Source: Alphaproteobacteria bacterium (GTDB taxonomy: Bacteria; Pseudomonadota; Alphaproteobacteria; UBA7887). Taken from it: DNA of 8,243 bases. Both the position numbers and the translations under genes were made by a program. The notes below the pieces were generated by a model. That model searched no databases. It was not told the DNA's origin and saw only the letters and a program-made list of their open reading frames with translations. How positions within the stretch are numbered: position 1 is the stretch's first letter; the number at the start of each line of letters is the position of its first letter. This document shows positions 1-6,544 of this stretch, in pieces. The stretch spans positions 1-8,243 of the forward strand of contig JANQOH010000439.1 of the NCBI GenBank assembly GCA_028289725.1, given 5' to 3'.

Positions 1-425
1 CCGACGGCGTGTTCGTCTTTCTCGCTCCATTTGCAGCTGGTATGGGCGCTTGGATTGCGACCGGCTCGGACGCGCTGCTCGTGCTTGGCGCGCTCGTCAC
101 GCTGGTCGCGCTTGCCGCGCAGATGACGCGCAACCGCCTGAGCTTTTTCCGCGAATGGATGATCTCTCAAAGCGGCCCGATTGACGACACGGTTTTGGAA
201 GAGGTCGCGGGCGCGCGAAAACTCGAAGAGCGCGCCTTGGCCATCATGGTCACCGTTTCCTTCGTTGCACCGCTCGTATTGATGGCGCCGAATGGCTTCG
301 CGGTCTTCGTTGTCTGCGTAGCCTTGACGCAGATGCCCGCCGATTTGGTGGTTCTGGGAACGACCTTGTCGCAAGCCAACAAGATGCTGCGGCGATGGCG
401 GCGAAGTTCCCGTGCCAAGGCTTAG
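1..425 (+). CDS. 3' end of an unassigned multi-pass membrane protein (partial)
   Basis: This reading frame is open from the first bases of the window to a TAG at 423-425, so the gene very likely starts upstream. A GTG at 9 exists, but there is no room to see a ribosome binding site for it. The visible 140 or so residues are hydrophobic at both ends. Two likely membrane segments lie in the first 40 residues. A polar, charged stretch follows (around RNRLSFFREWM and LEEVAGARKLEER), then a second hydrophobic block of about 45 residues that probably forms two more segments, and a basic tail (MLRRWRRSSRAKA). I do not recognise the family. A CDP-alcohol phosphatidyltransferase-like or other polytopic envelope enzyme is possible, but no diagnostic motif is visible. 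It ends 18 bases before the HisF-like gene, so it may belong to the same transcription unit. Confidence 0.6.
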   Translation, partial: DGVFVFLAPFAAGMGAWIATGSDALLVLGALVTLVALAAQMTRNRLSFFREWMISQSGPIDDTVLEEVAGARKLEERALAIMVTVSFVAPLVLMAPNGFAVFVVCVALTQMPADLVVLGTTLSQANKMLRRWRRSSRAKA

Positions 426-428
426 GAT

Positions 429-434
429 GAAGGG
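429..434 (+). promoter_or_regulatory. Ribosome binding site of the HisF-like gene
   Basis: The hexamer GAAGGG lies nine bases before the ATG at 444, in the 18-base gap after the membrane-protein gene. It is the clearest Shine-Dalgarno-like site in the window and supports the ATG at 444, which gives the protein an N-terminal extension of about 18 residues compared with canonical HisF. Confidence 0.6.
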
Positions 435-443
435 CCAGCAAGC

Positions 444-1259
444 ATGAACGTCGCCGCTACGGCCGGGAGTGCCTTGCAGTCGACGCCGAATGAAGCGGTT
501 CCGCCGATCCGATTGATCTCACGGCTCGATATCAAGGGCCCGAATGTCATCAAGGGCATCCACTTGGAAGGCTTGCGTGTGGTCGGGCAGCCGGGGCCCA
601 TCGCGCGACGCTATTACGAAGAAGGTGTCGACGAAATCATCTACATGGATACCGTCGCGTCATTGTATGGCCGCAACAATATCCTTGGTGTCGTCGAAGA
701 AGCGGCGCGCGATATATTTGTGCCGCTGACGGTTGGCGGCGGTATTCGACAAAGCGACGATATCGTCGCGGCGCTCAGAAGTGGCGCCGACAAAGTCGCC
801 ATCAACACCGCGGCCATCGCCCGACCTGATTTCATCGACGAAGCCGCACGGATTTTCGGCAGCCAATGCATTGTGTTGTCGGTGGAGGCGAAGCAACGCG
901 CGCCCGGCCAATGGGAAGCCCTGACCGATAACGGCCGAGAGCGCACCGATGTCGATGTATTGGATTGGGTTGTCGAAGCCGAGCAACGCGGGGCCGGTGA
1001 AATCCTCATCACCTCGGTCGATCGCGAGGGCACGCGCAAGGGTTTTGATCACGACTTGTTTCGAGCCGTGCGTGCTCGTGTGGAGATTCCGGTGATCGGT
1101 TGCGGTGGCGCGGCCGCGCCAGACCATATCGCCGCGGCGGTGCGCGACGATGGTCTGGATGCGATCGCCTGCGCGAGCCTGTTTCATTACGACCTATCCT
1201 CGCTTCCCGCGCTTCGCGCGGCGCTCGCCGGCGCGGATATTGCGGTGCGCTCGGTGTGA
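444..1259 (+). CDS. hisF: HisF-like cyclase/ammonia-channel subunit of a sugar amidotransferase system (HisF2)
   Basis: This is a 271-aa (beta/alpha)8-barrel protein of the HisF family, about 18 residues longer than usual at the N terminus. In histidine synthesis HisF takes ammonia from HisH and cyclises PRFAR. Beside WbpG/PseA family genes, such copies are thought to relay ammonia to the sugar amidotransferase. Visible family features are RLDIK with D29 (the D11 position of Thermotoga maritima HisF), K37 (K19), D69 (D51), the phosphate loop TVGGGIR at 96-102, N121-T122 (N103-T104), TSVDREG at 190-196 and CASLFHY at 243-249. The ammonia-gate residues are all kept: R23, E64, K117 and E186 (R5, E46, K99, E167). 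Two positions differ: E148 replaces catalytic D130, and E195 replaces phosphate-site D176. YMDTVASLYGRNN at 67-79 fits the LPS-associated subgroup as I recall it. Placement next to a WbpG homologue makes a role in histidine synthesis unlikely. The family call is very secure; the lack of cyclase activity is inference. Confidence 0.95.
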   Translation: MNVAATAGSALQSTPNEAVPPIRLISRLDIKGPNVIKGIHLEGLRVVGQPGPIARRYYEEGVDEIIYMDTVASLYGRNNILGVVEEAARDIFVPLTVGGGIRQSDDIVAALRSGADKVAINTAAIARPDFIDEAARIFGSQCIVLSVEAKQRAPGQWEALTDNGRERTDVDVLDWVVEAEQRGAGEILITSVDREGTRKGFDHDLFRAVRARVEIPVIGCGGAAAPDHIAAAVRDDGLDAIACASLFHYDLSSLPALRAALAGADIAVRSV

Positions 1260-1263
1260 GCCG

Positions 1264-1899
1264 ATGAACGTGGTCGTTGATTATGGGCGCGGCAATTTGT
1301 TTAGCATCGGACAAGCGCTTGCGCATCTTGATGCCCCTTACAAAACCTCCGGTGCACCGGACGACATCGAAACGGCCGAACGGATCATTTTTCCGGGCGT
1401 CGGTGCGTTTGGTGAAGCCATGAAGGGGTTGCGCGATCGCCGGCTGGTCGAACCGCTCAAAGCGGCGGCGGCGCGCGGCACCCCGATCCTCGGCATATGT
1501 GTTGGATGCCAATTACTCCTGAGCCGCAGTGAGGAATTCGGTGATCATGACGGACTCGACCTGGTGCCGGGCACCGTCTCGCGCCTGCCATCTCCTCGTC
1601 CCGACGATCGTGCGGCGATCCGCATCCCCAACGTCGGATGGCGCAAACTTTCCGTTAATCCGGATGCACCGGTGCTCCGCAACGTCGGCAACGACGACTT
1701 GATGTATTTTGTGCATTCCTATGCGCCGATGGCGCATAACCAAACCGACGTGGCGGCGACGATTCGCGTCAACGGGCACGATGTGCCGGTCGCCGTCGAA
1801 TCCCGAAACCTGGTCGGCGTTCAGTTTCATCCGGAGAAGAGCGGTCCCGCCGGTTTGAAAGTTCTAAGGCGATTTTTGGAGACGAAATTTGCAAACTAA
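1264..1899 (+). CDS. hisH: HisH-like glutamine amidotransferase subunit (HisH2)
   Basis: This 211-aa class I glutamine amidotransferase has the length usual for HisH. It hydrolyses glutamine to supply ammonia to its HisF partner. The start is the ATG at 1264, four bases after the HisF stop. The frame stays open further upstream, but MNVVVDYGRGNLFSI from this ATG is the standard HisH N terminus. The catalytic triad is visible: nucleophile C79 in GICVGCQ (77-83), and H189 and E191 in GVQFHPEKSG (185-194). FPGVGAFG at 43-50, PNVGW at 122-126 and FVHSY at 149-153 are also conserved family segments. Where histidine-pathway HisH usually has Met after CLG, this protein has a second cysteine, C82, which is not expected to abolish activity. 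The tight spacing with the HisF gene upstream and the WbpG-like gene nine bases downstream indicates one complex made from one operon, delivering ammonia to a sugar substrate in the cytoplasm. Confidence 0.95.
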   Translation: MNVVVDYGRGNLFSIGQALAHLDAPYKTSGAPDDIETAERIIFPGVGAFGEAMKGLRDRRLVEPLKAAAARGTPILGICVGCQLLLSRSEEFGDHDGLDLVPGTVSRLPSPRPDDRAAIRIPNVGWRKLSVNPDAPVLRNVGNDDLMYFVHSYAPMAHNQTDVAATIRVNGHDVPVAVESRNLVGVQFHPEKSGPAGLKVLRRFLETKFAN

Positions 1900-1908
1900 C
1901 GATTCACG

Positions 1909-3177
1909 GTGTCCATGGTAGCGACGGTCGAAATCGACGGTCGAATGCATGTCGACCATGCGGAAGACGGTCCGCTTGAAATCAAATACGGCCTGCCGGC
2001 GGAAGTCGCGTTTTGCAAAAAGTGCGTTATCTCGAATCAGCGTCCTTCGTCGTCGGTCGAATTTGAGCATTCCAAAGAGTCCAAGAAGGTCACGATTCAA
2101 TTCGATGAAGACGGCGTGTGCGATGCGTGCCGCTACGCCGAACACAAAGACAGGGATGTTGATTGGGAAGCGCGACGTCGTCACCTCGGTGAATTGTGCG
2201 ACAAATACCGCTCTCGCAACGGTTCATACGACTGTTTGGTGCCCGGCTCAGGCGGCAAGGACTCGGTTTACGCCGCGCTGGTGTTGAAGAATGAATTCGA
2301 TATGCACCCGCTGACCGTCACCTGGGCGCCGCACCTCTATACCGATGTCGGATGGCGCAATATGCAAGCGTGGCTACATCGCGGCGGTTTCGACAATTAC
2401 TTGTTTACCCCAGATGGCCAGGTGCATCGTAAACTGACCCAACTTGCCTTTCGCAATCTGCTGCATCCGTTTCAGCCGTTCATTCTCGGGCAAAAGAACT
2501 ACGCACCGAAAATGGCGCTGAAAACCGGTATTCCCCTGGTGTTCTATGGCGAAAACGAAGCGGAATACGGCAATCCTGTCAAAGAGAACGCCAGCGCCAC
2601 GCGCGACCTCAGCTATTTCGCGCGGCGGGGTCAGGCCAACGTGCAGATGTATTTCGGCGGCGTGCCGATGGACGAACTGCCGAGCCACGGCATTCTTCCC
2701 GGCCAACTCGAACCCTATATGCCGGCAGATGCCGAAGCGCTTGCCGCTGCGTCGGTCGAGGTTCATTATTTAGGATACTACCTAAAATGGACGCCGCAGG
2801 AAAACTATTACTACGCAGCGGAGCATATTGGTTTCGAAGCAAACGAAGATCGGACTGAAGGCACCTACTCGAAATACAACTCGATCGACGACAAGACCGA
2901 CCCGTATCATTATTGGACCACATTGGTGAAATTCGGCATCGGCCGGACAACCTATGACGCCAGCCAAGAAATCCGCAACCATCACATCACGCGCGAGGAG
3001 GGTGTCGCGCTTGTAAATCGCTACGATCAAGAGTTTCCGCGCAAATACTTCACTGATTTTCTTGACTATCTCGATATGGGCGAGGCGGAATTTTTTGAGA
3101 TTGCTGATGCTTTTCGCTCGCCGCATCTGTGGCGAAAAGTCGACGGCGAATGGCGACTGCGCTATCAGGTTATTTAA
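1909..3177 (+). CDS. wbpG: WbpG/PseA-type N-acetyl sugar amidotransferase (acetamidino-forming)
   Basis: This 422-aa PP-loop ATPase belongs to the WbpG/PseA family. Known members use ATP and ammonia to convert an N-acetyl group on a bacterial sugar into an acetamidino group, working with HisH/HisF partners. Four cysteines in two pairs, C36-x2-C39 and C71-x2-C74, probably bind zinc. The PP-loop SGGKDS is at 114-119. Further conserved-looking segments are FYGENEAEYG (211-220), which suits a substrate or nucleotide pocket, and EGTYSKYNSIDDKTD (316-330). The frame can start at GTG 1909 or ATG 1915; neither has a good ribosome binding site, and I give the longer form. Either way about 34 residues precede the first CxxC, more than in the homologues I recall, which begin close to that motif. 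The gene follows the HisH gene by nine bases. The sugar is not shown by the sequence; the cytidylyltransferase and PtmE-like genes downstream suggest a nonulosonic acid rather than a mannuronic acid derivative. Confidence 0.93.
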   Translation: MSMVATVEIDGRMHVDHAEDGPLEIKYGLPAEVAFCKKCVISNQRPSSSVEFEHSKESKKVTIQFDEDGVCDACRYAEHKDRDVDWEARRRHLGELCDKYRSRNGSYDCLVPGSGGKDSVYAALVLKNEFDMHPLTVTWAPHLYTDVGWRNMQAWLHRGGFDNYLFTPDGQVHRKLTQLAFRNLLHPFQPFILGQKNYAPKMALKTGIPLVFYGENEAEYGNPVKENASATRDLSYFARRGQANVQMYFGGVPMDELPSHGILPGQLEPYMPADAEALAAASVEVHYLGYYLKWTPQENYYYAAEHIGFEANEDRTEGTYSKYNSIDDKTDPYHYWTTLVKFGIGRTTYDASQEIRNHHITREEGVALVNRYDQEFPRKYFTDFLDYLDMGEAEFFEIADAFRSPHLWRKVDGEWRLRYQVI

Positions 3178-3182
3178 GCGGA

Positions 3183-3962
3183 ATGGAACAGGCGCGCGGG
3201 AGCAAAGGGAACATGTATCAGGCGATCGTACGCACGTTGAGGGGCGACTACAATTCTGTCCGTTACCGCTTCCTGACTTTGCCGAAAGAGTGGGCGCATT
3301 ACATGCTCCACTATCGGTTGCGCGGAAAGGACTGGACGGATTTCTATACGCACCGGATGAATCGGGAGGCGGAACTTGGGCGTGGAAAACGGCCAAGCGA
3401 GCAATATTTGGCGCGGGCGGAGGAGCATCTTGCACACCTGAAGGCGCAAGGCATGCAGCCGCATCATCGCATGTTGGATTATGGATGCGGCGTGATGCGT
3501 ACTGGCCGCGCGGCGATTCCTTATCTTAGTGAGGGCCGGTATGTCGGTGTCGACATTGCCGAGAACCGGCTGCAGAAGGGGCGGGACCTTCTCGCAGAGG
3601 ACGGTATATCGGCCGATCGGTACGAGGCCTTCACGGTCGCTGATTGCGAACTCAAAGAGTTGGACGGGTATAGCTTTGATTACATTTGGGCCGAGTCGGT
3701 GCTGACCCACATGCCGGCACCGGAAATCCGTACCATGTTGCGATCGATGAAGCGGCTGTTCGCGCCCGGCGGTCAATTCTTGTTCACCTTCTCAACAGCT
3801 GAGGAATACAAGCGCCGCAACGTGAAGGATTTTTGGTATCCGCACGACTTCATGGAGCAGGAATGCCGGGCAGCGGGCTATCAGTACGCGTTGGTTGAGA
3901 GCGGTACAAACGGTTACACGCGGATGGCGCGCTTGACCCTGCCGGACAGAGCGTCGGCATAG
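3183..3962 (+). CDS. Class I SAM-dependent methyltransferase
   Basis: This protein of about 259 residues has a Rossmann-type SAM-binding core. Numbering from the ATG at 3183, motif I is MLDYGCG at 97-103, the ribose-binding acidic motif is VGVDI at 121-125, a motif resembling motif IV is WAESVLTHM at 169-177, and APGGQFLFTF at 194-203 is the usual post-motif beta strand. The first 90 residues are alpha-helical and charged and may shape the substrate site. The frame is open back to 3129 inside the upstream gene, but the ATG at 3183 (five bases after that stop) or the ATG at 3213 is more plausible; AAAGGGA at 3204-3210 sits just before the latter. The substrate is not evident. Its place directly after the amidotransferase suggests a sugar hydroxyl, amino or acetamidino group in the same glycan. 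The domain assignment is secure and the substrate is inference. Confidence 0.88.
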   Translation: MEQARGSKGNMYQAIVRTLRGDYNSVRYRFLTLPKEWAHYMLHYRLRGKDWTDFYTHRMNREAELGRGKRPSEQYLARAEEHLAHLKAQGMQPHHRMLDYGCGVMRTGRAAIPYLSEGRYVGVDIAENRLQKGRDLLAEDGISADRYEAFTVADCELKELDGYSFDYIWAESVLTHMPAPEIRTMLRSMKRLFAPGGQFLFTFSTAEEYKRRNVKDFWYPHDFMEQECRAAGYQYALVESGTNGYTRMARLTLPDRASA

Positions 3963-3978
3963 CGGAAATGATGCATTG

Positions 3979-4983
3979 ATGGTCGCCGCTGCGAAGCAGA
4001 TCCCGGCAACCCCACAGGGCACGGAAATCTTGTGCGGCTGCGTCAATATGTCCCGCACGGATTTTGCCGCCCAAATTGCGGCCGATCCCGCAGTGGCGTT
4101 CGATACCGTTTTGGACCGAACCGGGGCGGGGCGAAAATGCACGGCGTGCATGTTGGACTTGGAGTATTTGTTCACTGAGCTGCCACGCGATGCCACGGCG
4201 GCCAAGAGTTTGGCGGACGGGGCGGCTCCGGCGCCGCCAGCCACATCACTCAAACGGCGGCTCTATGCGGTGCTCGATCGCATTCCGATAATGATGCCTC
4301 TGAATGTCACCAATTGGATGCCGGTTTTTTACGGCGGGGGCGTTGAGCAATATCTGTGGATGGCAAACCATCAACTTTTGTACGATGGTCCCGGCGCAGA
4401 TCGCGATATGCGCGTGCACGTCCAACTGCGCGATGGCGTGGGCAAATTGGTTCATCGAGACAAGCGCTTGTTGGCGCGCGACGACGATTTCCGGCTCAAT
4501 TTGTCGGCCCATTTTCCGGAGAGCCGAGACCCCGCGGTCGGTTCGGTCGCGATCGACCGATACGCCTCGGGGCCCATGGTGCGAGGCACTACGCGGCCCC
4601 AAATCGAGATTACGTGCGCTAAGAGCGCGGCGAGCCTGCATTTTCAGGCGCCGGCACCCGACCAGTCGAAATCGCTGCGCATGCGATGGCGCCCGGACAT
4701 GGAGCGTTGCTTTTTCTCGATCGTCAATTCCGGCTCGCGGCCCTACCAAGTGACTTTCGCGTACCGTGCGAACGATGATCGCGCGGATCAGCACTATGGC
4801 GGCGCGGACTGCACCGTGCCTCCTTTTGGCGCAAAGCTACATGAAGTCGAATTGCCAAGCAGAGTGGCGGAAGATCTAGGCGGTGGCCTCCTGCGGCTCT
4901 CGTGGCAAACCCAAGGTGAAGGTAAGCTTCATTTCATCGTCATGACGCGCGATGGCGAGCGTCTTTCGATCGACCATCTTTAG
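3979..4983 (+). CDS. BFD-like [2Fe-2S] domain fused to a long C-terminal region of unknown function
   Basis: This 334-aa protein starts at ATG 3979; a TTG one codon earlier is less likely. Residues 17-65 contain C19-x-C21 and, 32 residues on, C54-x2-C57 in the setting ILCGCVNMSRTDF ... GAGRKCTACMLDLEYLF. This matches the BFD-like [2Fe-2S] fold of bacterioferritin-associated ferredoxin and of domains in NAD(P)H-nitrite reductases, with the usual helix pair and GAG/GxK turn. An Ala/Pro-rich linker (about 76-92) follows. The remaining 240 residues look mostly beta-stranded (NVTNWMPVFYGGGVEQYLW, VHVQLRDG, FFSIVNSGSRPYQVTFAYR) with no motif I recognise. There is no signal peptide or clear membrane helix, so it is probably cytoplasmic. 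It lies between the methyltransferase and another unassigned protein on the same strand. Its role in glycan synthesis is unknown: redox chemistry on a sugar or a regulatory Fe-S sensor are possibilities only. Confidence 0.8.
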   Translation: MVAAAKQIPATPQGTEILCGCVNMSRTDFAAQIAADPAVAFDTVLDRTGAGRKCTACMLDLEYLFTELPRDATAAKSLADGAAPAPPATSLKRRLYAVLDRIPIMMPLNVTNWMPVFYGGGVEQYLWMANHQLLYDGPGADRDMRVHVQLRDGVGKLVHRDKRLLARDDDFRLNLSAHFPESRDPAVGSVAIDRYASGPMVRGTTRPQIEITCAKSAASLHFQAPAPDQSKSLRMRWRPDMERCFFSIVNSGSRPYQVTFAYRANDDRADQHYGGADCTVPPFGAKLHEVELPSRVAEDLGGGLLRLSWQTQGEGKLHFIVMTRDGERLSIDHL

Positions 4984-4988
4984 TTTGC

Positions 4989-5834
4989 ATGCTGTCTAAT
5001 TTTTTAATACCGATCATCGTTTGGCTCCCGAAGGGGTACGACTGTTCGGTGGTGATGCCGATCGATGCGATCGCGCGTCTTATGCCCAATGGCAGCGGCA
5101 CGATCATACGCGCTTGGACGGTGTTCCGCGGCGGGCAGGCTGTGGACGGCGGCGAGGAAGAGATTGAAATTGTCGATGGCGCGGCAACGCGCCCCGTGTC
5201 GGACGACATTACGTGGCGCGGGGCCGAATTGGCCGATTGGCCAGACGAAGGCGGCTATCTCGAGTTCGCCGTGCGTGCTGCAGACGATGCCCCACTTTTC
5301 GCCGTGAGCAAACCGCCAGCCTTCTACAACGTTTACTCGGCGCCCGATCGAAAGTCATTTTTCACCTGCCATACCTGGAAATTCGGGTCGCCGCAGGTGA
5401 TCGGCCAGATCGCGGCGTTCGGTCGGTATGCGGACGCCTATCCGGTTATTCACATCGACCGTGCGCGCGATCTCGGCGACAGCCTCGTCCTCATAAATCC
5501 CTATCGAAAACCCATATTGGCGCAGATATTGACCAATGACGGCCGCCGGCCCGCGCGCTTACGCATTGAGCCGATGACGGACCGTATGATTAATCTTGCG
5601 GAATTGATCGCACCAGGCGAGGCGGAATGGTTGGGTCAGATCCAACTTACCGCGAACAATCGCGTCATAACCCACATCGTCAAGCATTCCCTGTCTGATC
5701 CGACGCGGATCAGCACCGTTGAACATCTCGATCCGTTCCGGGCGGACCCGACACATGTTCCGCTGTTCCAGTGGGCCCGGCTGAAGACCGGCGAATGGCT
5801 TCGGTCCAAACCGTGGAGACTCGGTCGGGCGTGA
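4989..5834 (+). CDS. Conserved-looking protein of unknown function in the glycan cassette
   Basis: I do not recognise this 281-aa protein. It starts at ATG 4989, five bases after the Fe-S protein gene, with no strong ribosome binding site, and stops at a TGA (5832-5834) that overlaps the next start. The N terminus (MLSNFLIPIIVWLP) is hydrophobic but short, and is followed directly by YDCSVVMPID, so I do not read it as a signal peptide. The sequence alternates short beta-like stretches with turns. Segments that look conserved include FFTCHTWKFGSP (about 118-129) and LVLINPYRKPILAQILTNDG (about 162-181). The latter resembles FFSIVNSGSRPYQVTFAYR in the preceding protein, and TRISTVEHL near the C terminus resembles ERLSIDHL at the end of that protein, so the two may be distant relatives with a shared beta domain. 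Translational coupling to the cytidylyltransferase suggests a role in the same pathway. Confidence 0.7.
   Translation: MLSNFLIPIIVWLPKGYDCSVVMPIDAIARLMPNGSGTIIRAWTVFRGGQAVDGGEEEIEIVDGAATRPVSDDITWRGAELADWPDEGGYLEFAVRAADDAPLFAVSKPPAFYNVYSAPDRKSFFTCHTWKFGSPQVIGQIAAFGRYADAYPVIHIDRARDLGDSLVLINPYRKPILAQILTNDGRRPARLRIEPMTDRMINLAELIAPGEAEWLGQIQLTANNRVITHIVKHSLSDPTRISTVEHLDPFRADPTHVPLFQWARLKTGEWLRSKPWRLGRA
5831..5834 (+). promoter_or_regulatory. GTGA stop-start overlap (translational coupling)
   Basis: The bases GTGA contain the TGA stop of the unknown protein and a GTG start for the cytidylyltransferase. Starting here places the PARGGSKRLPGKN motif at residue 9, the usual distance from the N terminus in this enzyme family. 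The longer options (GTG 5771, ATG 5795) would overlap the upstream gene by 40 or more bases. Confidence 0.65.
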
Positions 5835-6544
5835 CGGACTTGCTGATCATCGTTCCGGCCCGTGGCGGCTCAAAACGTTTGCCTGGCAAGAATCTTCGGC
5901 GCTTGGCCGGGAGGCCATTGTTGGACTACACTGCCAGCGCAATTGTCGACGCGGGTCTCGGAAGTGCCGTATGCCTGCTCTCTACGGACGACCAGGCGAT
6001 CGCTGATCATGGGAAGGTGCTTGACTGGACCGTGCCATGGCTCCGGCCAGCCAATCTATCGGGCGATGATGCACCGACGGTGGATGCGGTTCTGCATGGC
6101 CTTGAATGGTACCGGGGATCTCACGGCAATGACGCCGACCCAGTTATGGTGTTGCAACCGACGTCACCGCTCAGAGGGTCGACATGTTTGACGCGCGCGC
6201 TTGCGCTGTTGCAAGAATGCGAAGATGCGCAGGCAGTGGTCGGAATGCGCCGGATCGAATCAGCAAATGCACCGATTTCAACACCGCATCGGTACGTTAC
6301 AAACGATGACGGTTTCATCTCTGCGGCGCCAGATACCGGAGCTCTAACGCCCAATGGCGCCGTCTATGCGATACGATCCGCGGCCTTGCGGCGTCATATG
6401 TCGCTTTATCCGCCCCGCACCATGCCGGTCGTTATGGATGACATCGCGTCGATCGACATTGACACGGAGCAAGATTGGAGCCGCGCGGAGGCGTGTGTCG
6501 CCGCCATTGGCCCGACGGAACAGATTGCGGTGGCTCGGTCGTGA
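5831..6544 (+). CDS. NeuA/LegF-type CMP-nonulosonic acid cytidylyltransferase
   Basis: This 237-aa enzyme belongs to the acylneuraminate cytidylyltransferase family, which activates a nonulosonic acid (sialic, legionaminic or related) with CTP to give the CMP-sugar used by glycosyltransferases. The nucleotide-binding signature PARGGSKRLPGKN is at 9-21. Other family segments follow in order: LSTDD near 50, LRPANLSGDDAPTVDAVLH with its Asp-rich turn, LQPTSPLR, PNGAVYAIR, and SIDIDTEQDW near the C terminus, whose DID acidic residues fit the metal site. The PARGGSKRLPGKN form is typical of NeuA and LegF; PseF enzymes have a more divergent loop, so pseudaminic acid is less likely. The family is secure, but the exact sugar cannot be read from the sequence. 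The GTG start at 5831 is chosen on coupling and motif position. The PtmE-like gene directly downstream favours a legionaminic-type product. Confidence 0.92.
   Translation: MTDLLIIVPARGGSKRLPGKNLRRLAGRPLLDYTASAIVDAGLGSAVCLLSTDDQAIADHGKVLDWTVPWLRPANLSGDDAPTVDAVLHGLEWYRGSHGNDADPVMVLQPTSPLRGSTCLTRALALLQECEDAQAVVGMRRIESANAPISTPHRYVTNDDGFISAAPDTGALTPNGAVYAIRSAALRRHMSLYPPRTMPVVMDDIASIDIDTEQDWSRAEACVAAIGPTEQIAVARS
6541..6544 (+). promoter_or_regulatory. GTGA stop-start overlap (translational coupling)
   Basis: The TGA stop of the cytidylyltransferase gene overlaps a GTG start for the CBS-nucleotidyltransferase gene in the same arrangement as at 5831-5834. CGGTGG at 6528-6533 may act as a weak ribosome binding site. 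The longer frame back to 6475 would add residues unlike the family. Confidence 0.65.

Noticed and set aside
660..1187. Long open frame on the - strand opposite the HisF-like gene (175 codons).
   Set aside because: It lies fully inside a strongly supported gene and its translation shows no family features; such frames are common in GC-rich coding DNA.
1207..1221. Perfect inverted repeat CCGCGC-TTC-GCGCGG near the end of the HisF-like gene, considered as a terminator.
   Set aside because: It lies in coding sequence made of Ala/Leu/Arg codons, has no following T tract, and the next gene starts 43 bases later in the same operon.
444..1899. A histidine biosynthesis operon, because HisF and HisH homologues are adjacent.
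   Set aside because: No hisA, hisI/E, hisB or other his gene is present, the next gene is a WbpG/PseA homologue, and the HisF active site has changes at two positions.
1922..1945. Two copies of CGACGGTCGAA 13 bases apart near the start of the WbpG-like gene.
   Set aside because: Only two 11-base copies within coding sequence; too short and too few to call a repeat element or an operator without other support.
2782..3435. Long - strand open frame of 217 codons across the amidotransferase/methyltransferase junction.
   Set aside because: It is antisense to two recognisable genes, and its translation has low-complexity Ser/Pro/Arg-rich sequence without motifs.
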